From positions 39,032 through 103,031 of the forward strand of contig JBHGBD010000015.1 of the NCBI GenBank assembly GCA_041946825.1: a stretch of 64,000 nucleotides of DNA, given 5' to 3'. The position numbers were made by a program, and so were the translations under genes. Position 1 is the first letter of the stretch, and every line of letters starts with the position of its first letter. The notes beneath the pieces are model-generated. The model was given only the letters and a program-made list of their open reading frames with translations. It had not been told where the DNA came from and did not search any database. Positions 51,811-59,677 of this stretch are shown piece after piece. Source of the DNA: CAZTHM01 sp041946825. Its GTDB lineage: Bacteria > Acidobacteriota > Terriglobia > UBA7540.

Positions 51811-52337
51811 CGACCGCATACTCCCGCCCAGACCAGCAACTAAAGCCAAGTTAGGGACGGAATTTGTCCCAAGAGCGCGATGCGGCACAGCCGGTTTTGC
51901 GGCTAAGTAACTTTCTTTTCTTTAACATTCCGGCTTTCGAAGTCTGATCCTTTATTTTCAACGAGATTCCGGCGTCGGTCCATGCTTTTGCGAGCCCGAT
52001 CCTTTGTTTTCAATAAGATTCCGGCATCGTTCTCCGTTTTTTGAAGTAACTTTGTTTTTCGCTCTTTCGGGACCCTCCGAGTGAATAACGGATTCCGGAT
52101 TCCGAGTTTCGAGTTTCGAGTCTCCAGTTTCCAGTTTTCAACGTCTAGCCTCTCCAAATCAAACCGGTGAGGCTATCATATTTGCCTAGGTTTGCTAAGA
52201 GACAAAAGGTCGTTACGGTGGGATAGCACGCAAGGGGACGGCAAGGAAGCGGCAACCGGAAATCAGTTTCCGCCCCGCTGCCCGCTCCTGGGGTAGAATC
52301 CCTGCGGGAATTTCCGGAGCTCCCCCAAAGGTGAATC
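51811..52337. repeat. Intergenic composite of short repeats (copy 2)
   Basis: No gene is seen. Units ending ATTCCGGC(G/A)TCG with T-rich spacers (51905-52055) are followed by a GAGTTTCGAGTTTCGAG array (52097-52138). Then comes a 60-base element (52145-52204) starting CTAGCCTCTCC and ending AAGAGACAA, homologous to 17653-17712. Confidence 0.7.
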
Positions 52338-53294
52338 ATGCTGCGCGACAAACTTCTCTGCCTGGCGATTCTCTTTACGCTCTCAAAGGCTTTCGGGTCT
52401 GACCCAGACATCCGGTTCGCAAAGGCGACTTATACCTACAAGACAGTCGGAGGTCATGCGATCAAGGCCGACGTTTACCGGCCACCCGACAATCGCGTCC
52501 GGCCGGTGATCCTCTTCCTTCACGGCGGCGCTCTGATCTTTGGCGACCGCACCAACATCCGCAACGCGCAACTGGGACGCTACCTCAAGGAAGGGTTTGT
52601 CGTGGTCTCGATTGACTACCGCCTGGCCCCTGAAACCAAGCTGCCGGAAATCATCGCCGACGTGCAAGATGCCTACGCGTGGGTAAGGTCAGCGGGACGC
52701 GAGTTCTTTCGCGCCAATCCCAACCGCATCGCCGTGGTCGGGCATTCCGCCGGCGGGTATCTGACGCTCTCGGCGGGATATCAATGCAATCCTCCTCCAC
52801 GCGCGCTGGTCTCGTTCTACGGCTATGGCGACATTGTCGGCCCTTGGTACAGCCGCCCTGACCCGTTCTATCTGAAGGAGCCGGCGGTTTCACTCGAAAA
52901 AGCCAGGCTGTCGGTCGGCAACGAGATAGTTTCAGAGGGTGCGGAAGAAAGCCGGTGGTTTTTCTACCTCTATTGCCGCCAGCAGGGTCTGTGGCCGAAG
53001 ATGGTGGGCGGGTGGGACCCGGACACCGAGCCGCGCAAGTTTGACCTCTACTGCCCGGTGCGGAACGTGACGGCGAAATTCCCGCCGACGTTGCTGTTGC
53101 ACGGCGACGCCGACACTGACGTGCCGTTCGAGCAGTCGGAACTGATGGCGCGCGAGCTCAAGCGCCACCGCGTCGAGCACCGCCTGATTCGCATCCAGGG
53201 CGGCCCGCACGGCTTTGACCGCAACGCCGACGACCCCCAGGCCGCGCAGGCGTTCGAGGCCGTGATCGCTTTCCTGAAGAAACACCTCAAGTAG
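52338..53294 (+). CDS. Exported alpha/beta-hydrolase (esterase-like)
   Basis: The 318-residue protein has a short signal peptide (LLCLAILFTLSKAFGS) and an alpha/beta-hydrolase fold of the hormone-sensitive-lipase/acetyl-esterase type. It has the oxyanion-hole motif LFLHGGALIFGD, the nucleophile elbow VVGHSAGGYLTL (Ser about residue 138), and LLHGDADTDVPFEQSE plus GGPHGFDR supplying the acid and histidine. A role on acylated sugars or small esters is likely. It is convergent with the PHP gene; the gap is filled by a palindromic repeat. Confidence 0.85.
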   Translation: MLRDKLLCLAILFTLSKAFGSDPDIRFAKATYTYKTVGGHAIKADVYRPPDNRVRPVILFLHGGALIFGDRTNIRNAQLGRYLKEGFVVVSIDYRLAPETKLPEIIADVQDAYAWVRSAGREFFRANPNRIAVVGHSAGGYLTLSAGYQCNPPPRALVSFYGYGDIVGPWYSRPDPFYLKEPAVSLEKARLSVGNEIVSEGAEESRWFFYLYCRQQGLWPKMVGGWDPDTEPRKFDLYCPVRNVTAKFPPTLLLHGDADTDVPFEQSELMARELKRHRVEHRLIRIQGGPHGFDRNADDPQAAQAFEAVIAFLKKHLK

Positions 53295-53299
53295 TCCAG

Positions 53300-53457
53300 G
53301 GAGCGTCCCCTCCCTCGTCCCGATGAACTACATCGGGACACCCTCTCCCGGCGGGAGAGGGCAAAAGTCGCGCGCTGGATCGTGGCCCTCTCCCTCGGGG
53401 AGAGGGTACCCGAGGAACGAGGGTGGGGGAGGGGGGTTCTGGGACCACCCTCATCCT
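53300..53457. repeat. CCCTCTCCC palindromic element filling a convergent gap (copy 2)
   Basis: GTCCCGATG/CATCGGGAC, CCCTCTCCCG/CGGGAGAGGG and CCCTCTCCCTC/GGGGAGAGGG hairpins follow one another between the esterase stop and the PHP stop. The PHP gene's TGA is inside the last unit (GGATGAGGGTGG). It resembles the element at 36668-36817. Confidence 0.75.
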
Positions 53458-54299
53458 CGCCGCAGGATGGGTTTCTGGTCGCGCGGGGCGGGCATGAACA
53501 TATCCCGGCGCGTCAGGCCGAGTTCCTTGCCCATCTTGATGGAGTAGTCGAGCTTGCCGACGCCGGTGTTGTGGGCGTTCGAGCCGAAGGAAAACTTGGC
53601 GCCCGCCGCCTTCGCCATGCGCAGGAACTTCGCACTGGGAATGTTGTAGAGCGAATTGATCTCGATCGCGACGCCGTATTTCACCGCCGCGTCGATAATC
53701 TTCCGCATCCGCTTTTCGGTCCAGAGCGTATCGTATTCCTTGACAATGGCGTCGGGCAGGTAGGTGGGATTGGCGAAGATGTCGATCGGTTCTTCCGTGA
53801 TGACCCGGACGTTGTAATCCGTGTAGCGCTCCATGAAATCCTGCTTATCGGTGATCTTGATTTCCGGCGTCCATAAGCGGACGGAATGGCCGTCCTTCTC
53901 GGGGAAAGTCAACGCGTCGGAAAGAACGTAGTCCAGTTCCGCGACCGCCTCCTTGGAGAAGCATTTCATCCAGTCGTCGCCATCGGCCTGCATCCCCTTG
54001 TAGATATCCTGGCCGACGAAGCTGGCGAGGTATTTGCGCAGCGCCGCGTCGTTGTTCATTGGCTCGTGGCAGCCACCGTGCTCCGCCAGGCCGAGCTTCA
54101 CACCCAGCCGGGTCGCCTGGTCGAGCGCTGCGAGCAGGCTGAAGGGCCCTTCCACGTGAGCATGAAAATCGATCAGCGGGAAATCGAACGGCTCCGCGCC
54201 GGCGCCGGGATTTCGCGATACCTTTGCCTGGTTGACGCTTACCGCGGCGGCCGCCATCGCCCCGCCCAAGAATGCACGTCGAGAAAGATGCGAGTCCAT
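53451..54299 (-). CDS. Tat-exported PHP-domain hydrolase
   Basis: The 282-residue protein has a twin-arginine signal (HLSRRAFLGGAMAAAAVSV) and a PHP-type TIM barrel: DFHAHVEGPF, GLAEHGGCHEP, VITEEPIDIFANPTYLP and FGSNAHNTG provide the expected metal ligands. PHP proteins cleave phosphate esters; exported Tat forms are known in Acidobacteriota but their substrates are not. It is the first of three minus-strand genes before the agmatine pathway. Confidence 0.8.
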   Translation of the reverse strand: MDSHLSRRAFLGGAMAAAAVSVNQAKVSRNPGAGAEPFDFPLIDFHAHVEGPFSLLAALDQATRLGVKLGLAEHGGCHEPMNNDAALRKYLASFVGQDIYKGMQADGDDWMKCFSKEAVAELDYVLSDALTFPEKDGHSVRLWTPEIKITDKQDFMERYTDYNVRVITEEPIDIFANPTYLPDAIVKEYDTLWTEKRMRKIIDAAVKYGVAIEINSLYNIPSAKFLRMAKAAGAKFSFGSNAHNTGVGKLDYSIKMGKELGLTRRDMFMPAPRDQKPILRRG

Positions 54300-54409
54300 A
54301 TAAGTCCCTCACCTCGTTCCAAGGATTAGTTGCCAGACAGACCTTAGCCGATTTCGGGCCTGCCGTCGAGAAACTTGAGTCTAGGAAAGATTTATTGCAC
54401 CATGCGATG

Positions 54410-55477
54410 CTAGGCTGCGGGTTGCTCGTGGGTGAGGCAGTGCAAGGTGCCCAGACCCCACACGAGGTCGACCGCGTGAATGCCGACGACGGCGCGGTCG
54501 CGAAAGAGCTCCGCGAGAGTTCCCAGCGCGATGCGATCGTTCGGGTCGTTGAAGGTGGGAACGAGAACCGCAGCGTTGGAAATGTAGAAGTTCGCGTAAC
54601 TTGCCGGAACGCGCTGCCCATCGAAGTGCAGCGGCGCGGGCATGGGGAGCGGGACGACCTCGATTTTCGAGCCGTCTTCGAGGCGCATACCTTCCAGGCG
54701 CTCGCGATTCTCTTTCAGAACCCCATGGTTGGGATCGCTCGGGTTCTTATCCTGGCAGAGGACGACGGTGCGCCGTCCGACGAACCGGCAGAGATCATCC
54801 ACGTGGCCGTGCGTGTCGTCGCCGGCAATCCCCCGCCCGAGCCAAAGAATGTTCCTGACGCCGAGAAAAGCGCGTAGCGCCTTTTCGATTTCTGCGCGCC
54901 CGAGGCCGGGATTGCGGACCTGGACGGCGGGATCGAGCAGACACTCCTCCGTCGTGATGAGCGTTCCTCGCCCGTTCACGTCAATGCTGCCGCCTTCGAT
55001 GATGAATGGGCGGCCGTTCACTTCGGCGGGCAACACCCGCAGCCCCAGGGCGCGTGCAGCACGCAAGGGAACTCGGACGTCTTTCTGCCAGTCCGGGTAT
55101 TTCGCCCAGGCGTTGAAGCCGAACCCAATAATCGCCACTTCCGGCTTCGGCTTCTCGCGCCTGACGAAAATGGGTCCGGAATCGCGTGTCCAGCCGCGGT
55201 TGGTGGGAAAGCGGAAATACTCGACGCGCGCAGGGTCAACGCCGGCTCGCTTGAGAACGCGCCGCGCCGAGGCTTCATGAGGCTTCGAGTTGACGAGGAT
55301 TCTGACGATTTCGCCGGCCACAAGCTTGCGCACGATCTCGCCGTAAACCCAGGGGATGGGCGCGAACTTGCCCGGCCAGTCAGTGCGGTTCGCCGGCCAG
55401 CCGATCCATGTGGCTGCGTGGGGCTCCCACTCGGCGGGATGGCGGAAACCAAGCGCGGCGGGAACGGCGCTTGTCAT
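54410..55477 (-). CDS. aguA: Agmatine deiminase
   Basis: I start at ATG 55477 (MTSAVPAALGFRHPAEWEPH); the longer open frame upstream runs through a repeat and has no coding support. The 355-residue protein matches the peptidyl-arginine/agmatine deiminase family: RGWTRDSGPIF, GDDTHGHVDDLCRF (catalytic D and H) and the C-terminal LGTLHCLTHEQP with the nucleophilic cysteine. It converts agmatine to N-carbamoylputrescine. The amidohydrolase that completes the route lies just upstream on the same strand. Confidence 0.93.
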   Translation of the reverse strand: MTSAVPAALGFRHPAEWEPHAATWIGWPANRTDWPGKFAPIPWVYGEIVRKLVAGEIVRILVNSKPHEASARRVLKRAGVDPARVEYFRFPTNRGWTRDSGPIFVRREKPKPEVAIIGFGFNAWAKYPDWQKDVRVPLRAARALGLRVLPAEVNGRPFIIEGGSIDVNGRGTLITTEECLLDPAVQVRNPGLGRAEIEKALRAFLGVRNILWLGRGIAGDDTHGHVDDLCRFVGRRTVVLCQDKNPSDPNHGVLKENRERLEGMRLEDGSKIEVVPLPMPAPLHFDGQRVPASYANFYISNAAVLVPTFNDPNDRIALGTLAELFRDRAVVGIHAVDLVWGLGTLHCLTHEQPAA

Positions 55478-55632
55478 AGGGAGATTTTGTGATTTAACAA
55501 TCTGGCGATTCATGCGTTGATGGCGTCGTGACATGGAGGAAGGGATTGGCCGCTTACTCAGACTTAGATTTCGCTTTTCACCATTCACAATTCGCGAAAT
55601 CGCCAAATCACTAAATCGCTCAGTCGCCCAAT
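55478..55632. repeat. GCGATTTA-type inverted repeat array (copy 3)
   Basis: Left half units AGATTTTGTGATTTAAC and TCTGGCGATT (55480-55515); right half units GAAATCGCCAAATCACTAAA and TCGCTCAGTCGCCC (55595-55632). On the minus strand the right half supplies the last codons (GD) and the TGA of the aguB gene. Same architecture as 28244-28316 and 29701-29766. Confidence 0.7.
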
Positions 55633-56525
55633 GGCCTGTCGAGGAACCGACGCTCGATCCCGGAGTACGAGTCAATCCGCCGGTCGCGCAGGAACGGCCA
55701 GTTGCGCCGCACCTCCTCCAGGCGAGCCAAGTCAACTTCTCCGAGCACAATTTCCTCGCGATCCGTCGAAGCCTCGGCGATCACAACTCCAAATGGATCA
55801 CAGAAGAACGAGGATCCCCAGAACTCGATGCCGGGTCCGCCGCCGGCCGGCCTTTCGTGGCCGACGCGATTGACCGCGGCAACGTACACGCCGTTCGCGA
55901 TCGCATGCGCCCGCTGGATGGTTCGCCACGCGTCGCGCTGCGCCGCGCCATACTGCTCCTTCTCCTGCGGATGCCAGCCGATTGCGGTGGGATAGAAAAG
56001 AATATTCGCGCCCTGGAGCGCAGTCAGACGCGCGCCCTCCGGGTACCATTGGTCCCAGCAGATAAGCGCGCCGAGACGACCCGCCAGCGTATCGAAGGCG
56101 CGAAAGCCCAGGTCACCAGGAGTGAAATAGAATTTCTCGTAATAGGCCGGATCGTCGGGGATGTGCATCTTGCGATAGAGACCCGCGATCGCGCCCGTGG
56201 CGTCAATGACCGCCGCACTGTTGTGGTAGAGACCCGCCGCGCGCCGCTCGAAGACCGGGGCAACAATTACGATCTTCAGGCGCCGGGCGAGTTTTCCGAG
56301 AGATTCGGTAGTGGGACCGGGCACGGATTCCGCCAGATCAAACGCCGCGGCGTCCTCGCGCTGGCAGAAGTACTGCGAGCGGAATAGTTCCGGCAGGCAA
56401 ACGACTTGAGCGCCGCCTCCGGCGGCTTCCTCTACGCGGGTGGAAGCTCGGCGCAGATTCTCTTCAGGGTCGGGCGAACAAGCCATCTGCACGAGCGCCA
56501 CTTGAAATCGCTGCGGGTTCGCCAT
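55620..56525 (-). CDS. aguB: N-carbamoylputrescine amidohydrolase
   Basis: I start at ATG 56525 (MANPQRFQVALVQMACSPDP), giving 301 residues. The carbon-nitrogen hydrolase triad is visible: Glu in VCLPELFRSQ, Lys in LYRKMHIPDDPAYYEKFYF and Cys in LICWDQWYPE. The sequence matches AguB, which hydrolyses N-carbamoylputrescine to putrescine, CO2 and ammonia. It precedes aguA by 142 bases, so both steps of the agmatine-to-putrescine route are present. The last codons and stop come from the GCGATTTA-type repeat array. Confidence 0.92.
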   Translation of the reverse strand: MANPQRFQVALVQMACSPDPEENLRRASTRVEEAAGGGAQVVCLPELFRSQYFCQREDAAAFDLAESVPGPTTESLGKLARRLKIVIVAPVFERRAAGLYHNSAAVIDATGAIAGLYRKMHIPDDPAYYEKFYFTPGDLGFRAFDTLAGRLGALICWDQWYPEGARLTALQGANILFYPTAIGWHPQEKEQYGAAQRDAWRTIQRAHAIANGVYVAAVNRVGHERPAGGGPGIEFWGSSFFCDPFGVVIAEASTDREEIVLGEVDLARLEEVRRNWPFLRDRRIDSYSGIERRFLDRPLGD

Positions 56526-56586
56526 GGCAGAGAAGCCTACACGAATCCGCGTGAGCCGCCAAGTATTTTGGATTTCGGAGCGGCGC

Positions 56587-56616
56587 TTGACTTCGATCGC
56601 CTCGCGCGGATAGATT
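56587..56616 (+). promoter_or_regulatory. Strong sigma-70 promoter of the mla operon
   Basis: TTGACT and TAGATT are separated by 18 bases and lie about 53 bases upstream of the mlaE start codon. Confidence 0.65.
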
Positions 56617-56641
56617 GCGCTTAGAATTATGCAGGTTCGCC

Positions 56642-56660
56642 AGCTTAGCAATGCTAAGCT
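56642..56660. promoter_or_regulatory. Palindrome in the mlaE 5' region
   Basis: AGCTTAGCA-A-TGCTAAGCT is a 9-bp perfect inverted repeat with a one-base centre, between the promoter and the ATG at 56670. It could be an operator or a hairpin in the leader RNA. Confidence 0.5.
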
Positions 56661-56669
56661 TGGTATGCA

Positions 56670-57446
56670 ATGAACGGCGTCATCGACACATTCTTCAGGC
56701 GCAAGGTGCTGGCCGTTCAGGAGTTCAGCGAACTCCTCATCACGTCGGCGCGCCACGCATTCACCCGCCCGCGCTACCTGGTGGACACGCTGGTGCAGAT
56801 GGACGTGATCGGCTTCGGGTCGTTGCCCATTGTCCTGCTCACGGGCTTCTTCACGGGCGGCGTCTTGGCACTGCAGACCTATCGCACGCTCAGCGCGTTC
56901 GGGGAGACCGGGTTACTCGGTCAGGTCGTCGCGCTCTCCATGGTGCGCGAACTCGGACCGGTATTGACCGCCTTGATGGTGGCAGGGCGAAACAGCTCCG
57001 GCATCGCGTCGGAAATCGGTTCGATGCTGGTGAGCGAGCAGATTGACGCCATGCGGGCCCTGGGCACCGACCCGCTGCGCAAGCTGGTAACGCCGAGGCT
57101 CTACGCCTCATTGCTCACGTTGCCGCTGCTCACCGTCCTGTCGGACTTCTTCGGCATGCTGGGTGGCGCCGTCGTCAGCACGACCACCGCCCGGCTGAGC
57201 AGCGCGGAGTATTGGACCTCCGCCTACCAGGCTCTGCATTTTGAAGACGTAGTCCAAGGTCTGACCAAGCCTTTTTTCTTCGGAGTGGTCATCGCGCTTG
57301 TCGGTTGTTACTTCGGCCTTCACACCAAGGGCGGGACCGAAGGCGTAGGGCGCTCGACGACGGAGGCCGTCGTGGTCGCCTGTGTCCTGGTCCTGATTCT
57401 GGATTTCTTCTACACGAAATTCCTCATTTCCATCGGGTTCTTCTAG
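56670..57446 (+). CDS. mlaE: MlaE-like lipid ABC transporter permease
   Basis: The 258-residue protein is an MlaE-family permease with about five to six hydrophobic segments. It has the family motif VRELGPVLTALMVAGRNSSG (charge-relay loop) near residue 90 and EIGSMLVSEQIDAMRALG after it. It belongs to the inner-membrane complex that moves lipids between inner and outer membrane. The ATPase (57504) and MCE protein (58431) genes follow at 57- and 63-base spacing, forming mlaE-mlaF-mlaD. MlaC and MlaB are not visible. Confidence 0.92.
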   Translation: MNGVIDTFFRRKVLAVQEFSELLITSARHAFTRPRYLVDTLVQMDVIGFGSLPIVLLTGFFTGGVLALQTYRTLSAFGETGLLGQVVALSMVRELGPVLTALMVAGRNSSGIASEIGSMLVSEQIDAMRALGTDPLRKLVTPRLYASLLTLPLLTVLSDFFGMLGGAVVSTTTARLSSAEYWTSAYQALHFEDVVQGLTKPFFFGVVIALVGCYFGLHTKGGTEGVGRSTTEAVVVACVLVLILDFFYTKFLISIGFF

Positions 57447-57503
57447 GTGAACCCCTGTTTCCGGAGCTAGAATAGCAGCCGAAGATTTCCGCAGGCGGGG
57501 GTC

Positions 57504-58367
57504 GTGTCTTCCGTGGGTTCATGGCTGGCTGACGCGTCGCGAGAGAATGACGACCGGGGCGGTTCCGCGGCTCCAGAACTGGAATTACGCAGCGTCTCCA
57601 TTTCGTTCGAGGACAAGCAGGTTCTCGACAGCGTCTCCTTCACCGTCAGAAGCGGCGACACCCTGGTTTTGTTGGGCGTGACCGGCTCTGGCAAATCCGT
57701 CCTGCTCAGGCTGATTCTGGGTCTGATCAAGCCGGACTCGGGACAGATTCTCGTGGGCGGGCAGGACCTCACTCCCCTTTCCGAAACCGAACTCTATCCC
57801 TTCCGCCGGCGCATGGGCATGGTTTTCCAGGAAGGCGCGTTATTCGATTCGCTCTCCGTGTATGAGAACGTCGCTTACCGGCTGCGCGAAGAGGGGGAAA
57901 AGAACGAGGCTCGGATCGAGGAGCGCGTACGCGAAGTGCTGAGCTTCGTCGAGCTCGAGCACACGCTGGACAAGATGCCGGCGGAATTGTCGGGAGGCAT
58001 GAGGCGGCGCGTTTCGATCGCGCGCACCATTGTCAGCAAGCCGTCCATCATGCTCTACGATTCCCCCACCGCGGGCCTCGACCCCGTCACCGCCCACGCC
58101 ATCAATCTCCTGATCGCCAAGCTCAGGGAGACGCAGGGAGTAAGCTCGGTGGTAGTCACGCACCGGCTTGCCGACGCATTCGTTCTGGCGAATTTCGCCT
58201 ACTCGGCGGAGAAGCAGAATTTAGTGCCGGTCGAGAGCGACGGCGGCGCGCGCCCTCGCGGCGCGACGCGCTTCCTGGTTCTCCGCGACGGCGCCGTGTG
58301 CTTCTGGGGCCCGACCGAAGAGCTGGCTGCCACCCAAGATCCTTATCTCCGAAAATTCCTCGCCTGA
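57504..58367 (+). CDS. mlaF: MlaF-like ATPase
   Basis: Starting at GTG 57504, the 287-residue ABC ATPase has a Walker A (GVTGSGKSVLLRLILGL), Q-loop (MGMVFQEGALFDSLSVYENV), signature AELSGGMRRRVSIARTI and Walker B (SIMLYDSPTAGLDP). The C-terminal extension after about residue 245 is longer than usual. It powers the MlaE permease. The 5' part before the ABC core (about 30 residues) is acidic and not conserved in appearance. Confidence 0.93.
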   Translation: MSSVGSWLADASRENDDRGGSAAPELELRSVSISFEDKQVLDSVSFTVRSGDTLVLLGVTGSGKSVLLRLILGLIKPDSGQILVGGQDLTPLSETELYPFRRRMGMVFQEGALFDSLSVYENVAYRLREEGEKNEARIEERVREVLSFVELEHTLDKMPAELSGGMRRRVSIARTIVSKPSIMLYDSPTAGLDPVTAHAINLLIAKLRETQGVSSVVVTHRLADAFVLANFAYSAEKQNLVPVESDGGARPRGATRFLVLRDGAVCFWGPTEELAATQDPYLRKFLA

Positions 58368-58430
58368 TTTCGCCTGCATTTCCTGGTTGGCATACAATAC
58401 GTTCATTACAGGTTGAGAAGGAGGGTCGCG

Positions 58431-59507
58431 ATGCCTGAACGCAAACAAATCTCCTGGGCACAGTTACGTGTGGGCTTGCTGGTGCTGACCAGCCTGGTGG
58501 TGTTTGCCGTGGGTGTCTTCTTCATCAGCGGGCGAGGAGGATTCTTCACCCGCAAGTACACGCTGAGGACCTATTTCTCCGGGGCCTCCGGCCTCCGAGA
58601 AGGATCCCAGGTCCGCATCGCAGGGATTCCCGTGGGCGTGGTGCAGCGGATTCGCATTTCAGACTCGACGGAGCCCACCCGGGCGGTGGAGGTCCTGATG
58701 CGAGTGCCGGTCGATTACCGGGACGAAATTCGCGCCGACTCGGAGGCGCGCCTGGCCACGGCCGGATTGCTGGGAGAGGCGTTCGTCGATATCACCCGTG
58801 GGCAGCCCGCTGAACCGGCCGTCCCGAATAACGGCGAGGTGAAGAGCGTTGAGGAAGCCGACATCAAGCGCATCGTGCAGAATACCAACGACGTCATCTC
58901 CAACCTGCGCGTGCTGAGCTCCAAGCTTAACGACATCACCAATCAGGTGCAGTCGGGCAAGGGCACGATGGGAAAATTCCTCTACGATCAGTCGCTCTAC
59001 AACCGGTTGAACGAAATGAGCACAGACCTGCAGCGGGTCATGGCGCGCCTGGAGCAGGGCCAGGGGACCATCGGCAAGCTAATGCAGGACGAAACGCTTT
59101 ATCAGCGGACGGTGGCGAGCATCGATCGGCTGAACCAGATCCTCGACGACGTACAGCACGGAAAAGGAACGCTGGCGAAATTCATCAACGATCCGACGGT
59201 ATACAACGAGGTCCACCAGCTCGTCGCCCGCGCCAACACCATGGTGGATAACGTCAACAACGGCAAAGGGACGCTCGGCAAGCTCGCGACCGATCCCCAA
59301 CTTTACAACCGCATGAACGAGACTTTCGACCGTATGAACATCATCGCCACGCGCATCGAGCAAGGCCAAGGAACACTCGGCAAGCTCTCCACCGATCCGA
59401 CGCTCTACAACAACTTGAGCACGAGCTCCCAATCGCTGCGGGAATTCCTGACCGAGTTCAGGAAGAATCCCAAGAAGTACCTGACGGTGCAATTGAAGAT
59501 TTTCTGA
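58431..59507 (+). CDS. mlaD: MlaD-like MCE protein with glycine-rich repeats
   Basis: ATG 58431 has AAGGAGG upstream. The 358-residue protein has one N-terminal membrane anchor (RVGLLVLTSLVVFAVGVFFI) and an MCE domain (about 40-125, with LRTYFSGASGLREGSQVRIA). Long helical repeats follow, with the recurring unit GKGTLGKLxxDPxLYN (at least five copies, about residues 175-345). Periplasmic MCE proteins ferry lipids; the repeats may form a long helical tube or pack against the membrane. The protein lacks the usual beta-rich C-terminus seen in MlaD of enterobacteria. Confidence 0.88.
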   Translation: MPERKQISWAQLRVGLLVLTSLVVFAVGVFFISGRGGFFTRKYTLRTYFSGASGLREGSQVRIAGIPVGVVQRIRISDSTEPTRAVEVLMRVPVDYRDEIRADSEARLATAGLLGEAFVDITRGQPAEPAVPNNGEVKSVEEADIKRIVQNTNDVISNLRVLSSKLNDITNQVQSGKGTMGKFLYDQSLYNRLNEMSTDLQRVMARLEQGQGTIGKLMQDETLYQRTVASIDRLNQILDDVQHGKGTLAKFINDPTVYNEVHQLVARANTMVDNVNNGKGTLGKLATDPQLYNRMNETFDRMNIIATRIEQGQGTLGKLSTDPTLYNNLSTSSQSLREFLTEFRKNPKKYLTVQLKIF

Positions 59508-59598
59508 AAGGGTGGCGCACGCTCAATTTTTCTCCAGTACACACGGATGGCATCGGACGGTCCGTCATACGTGGACGAGAGTTTGGTGAACAAGTAGC

Positions 59599-59628
59599 TT
59601 GCCCGAGTGGCAAGTCCATTGTTAGAAT
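59599..59628 (+). promoter_or_regulatory. Promoter of the interrupted tRNA-Leu gene
   Basis: TTGCCC and TAGAAT are separated by 18 bases, and TAGAAT ends 10 bases before the tRNA 5' end. The -35 lies in a CTTGCC/GGCAAG hairpin that may also end the mla transcript. Confidence 0.5.
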
Positions 59629-59638
59629 TCCGTCTGGG

Positions 59639-59677
59639 GCTGGAGTGGCGGAATTGGCAGACGCACGAGACTCAAAA
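59639..59677 (+). tRNA. tRNA-Leu(CAA), 5' half only
   Basis: The 39 bases start GCTGGAG and continue through TGGCGGAATTGGCAGACGC, the typical tRNA-Leu acceptor and D-arm. They end in the anticodon loop CTCAAAA with anticodon CAA. The 3' anticodon stem, long variable arm, T-arm and acceptor strand do not follow; the next bases are unrelated. The gene is therefore interrupted, most likely by a mobile element integrated in the anticodon loop, with the rest of the tRNA or a rebuilt copy beyond the window. A group I intron signature was not recognised. Confidence 0.8.
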
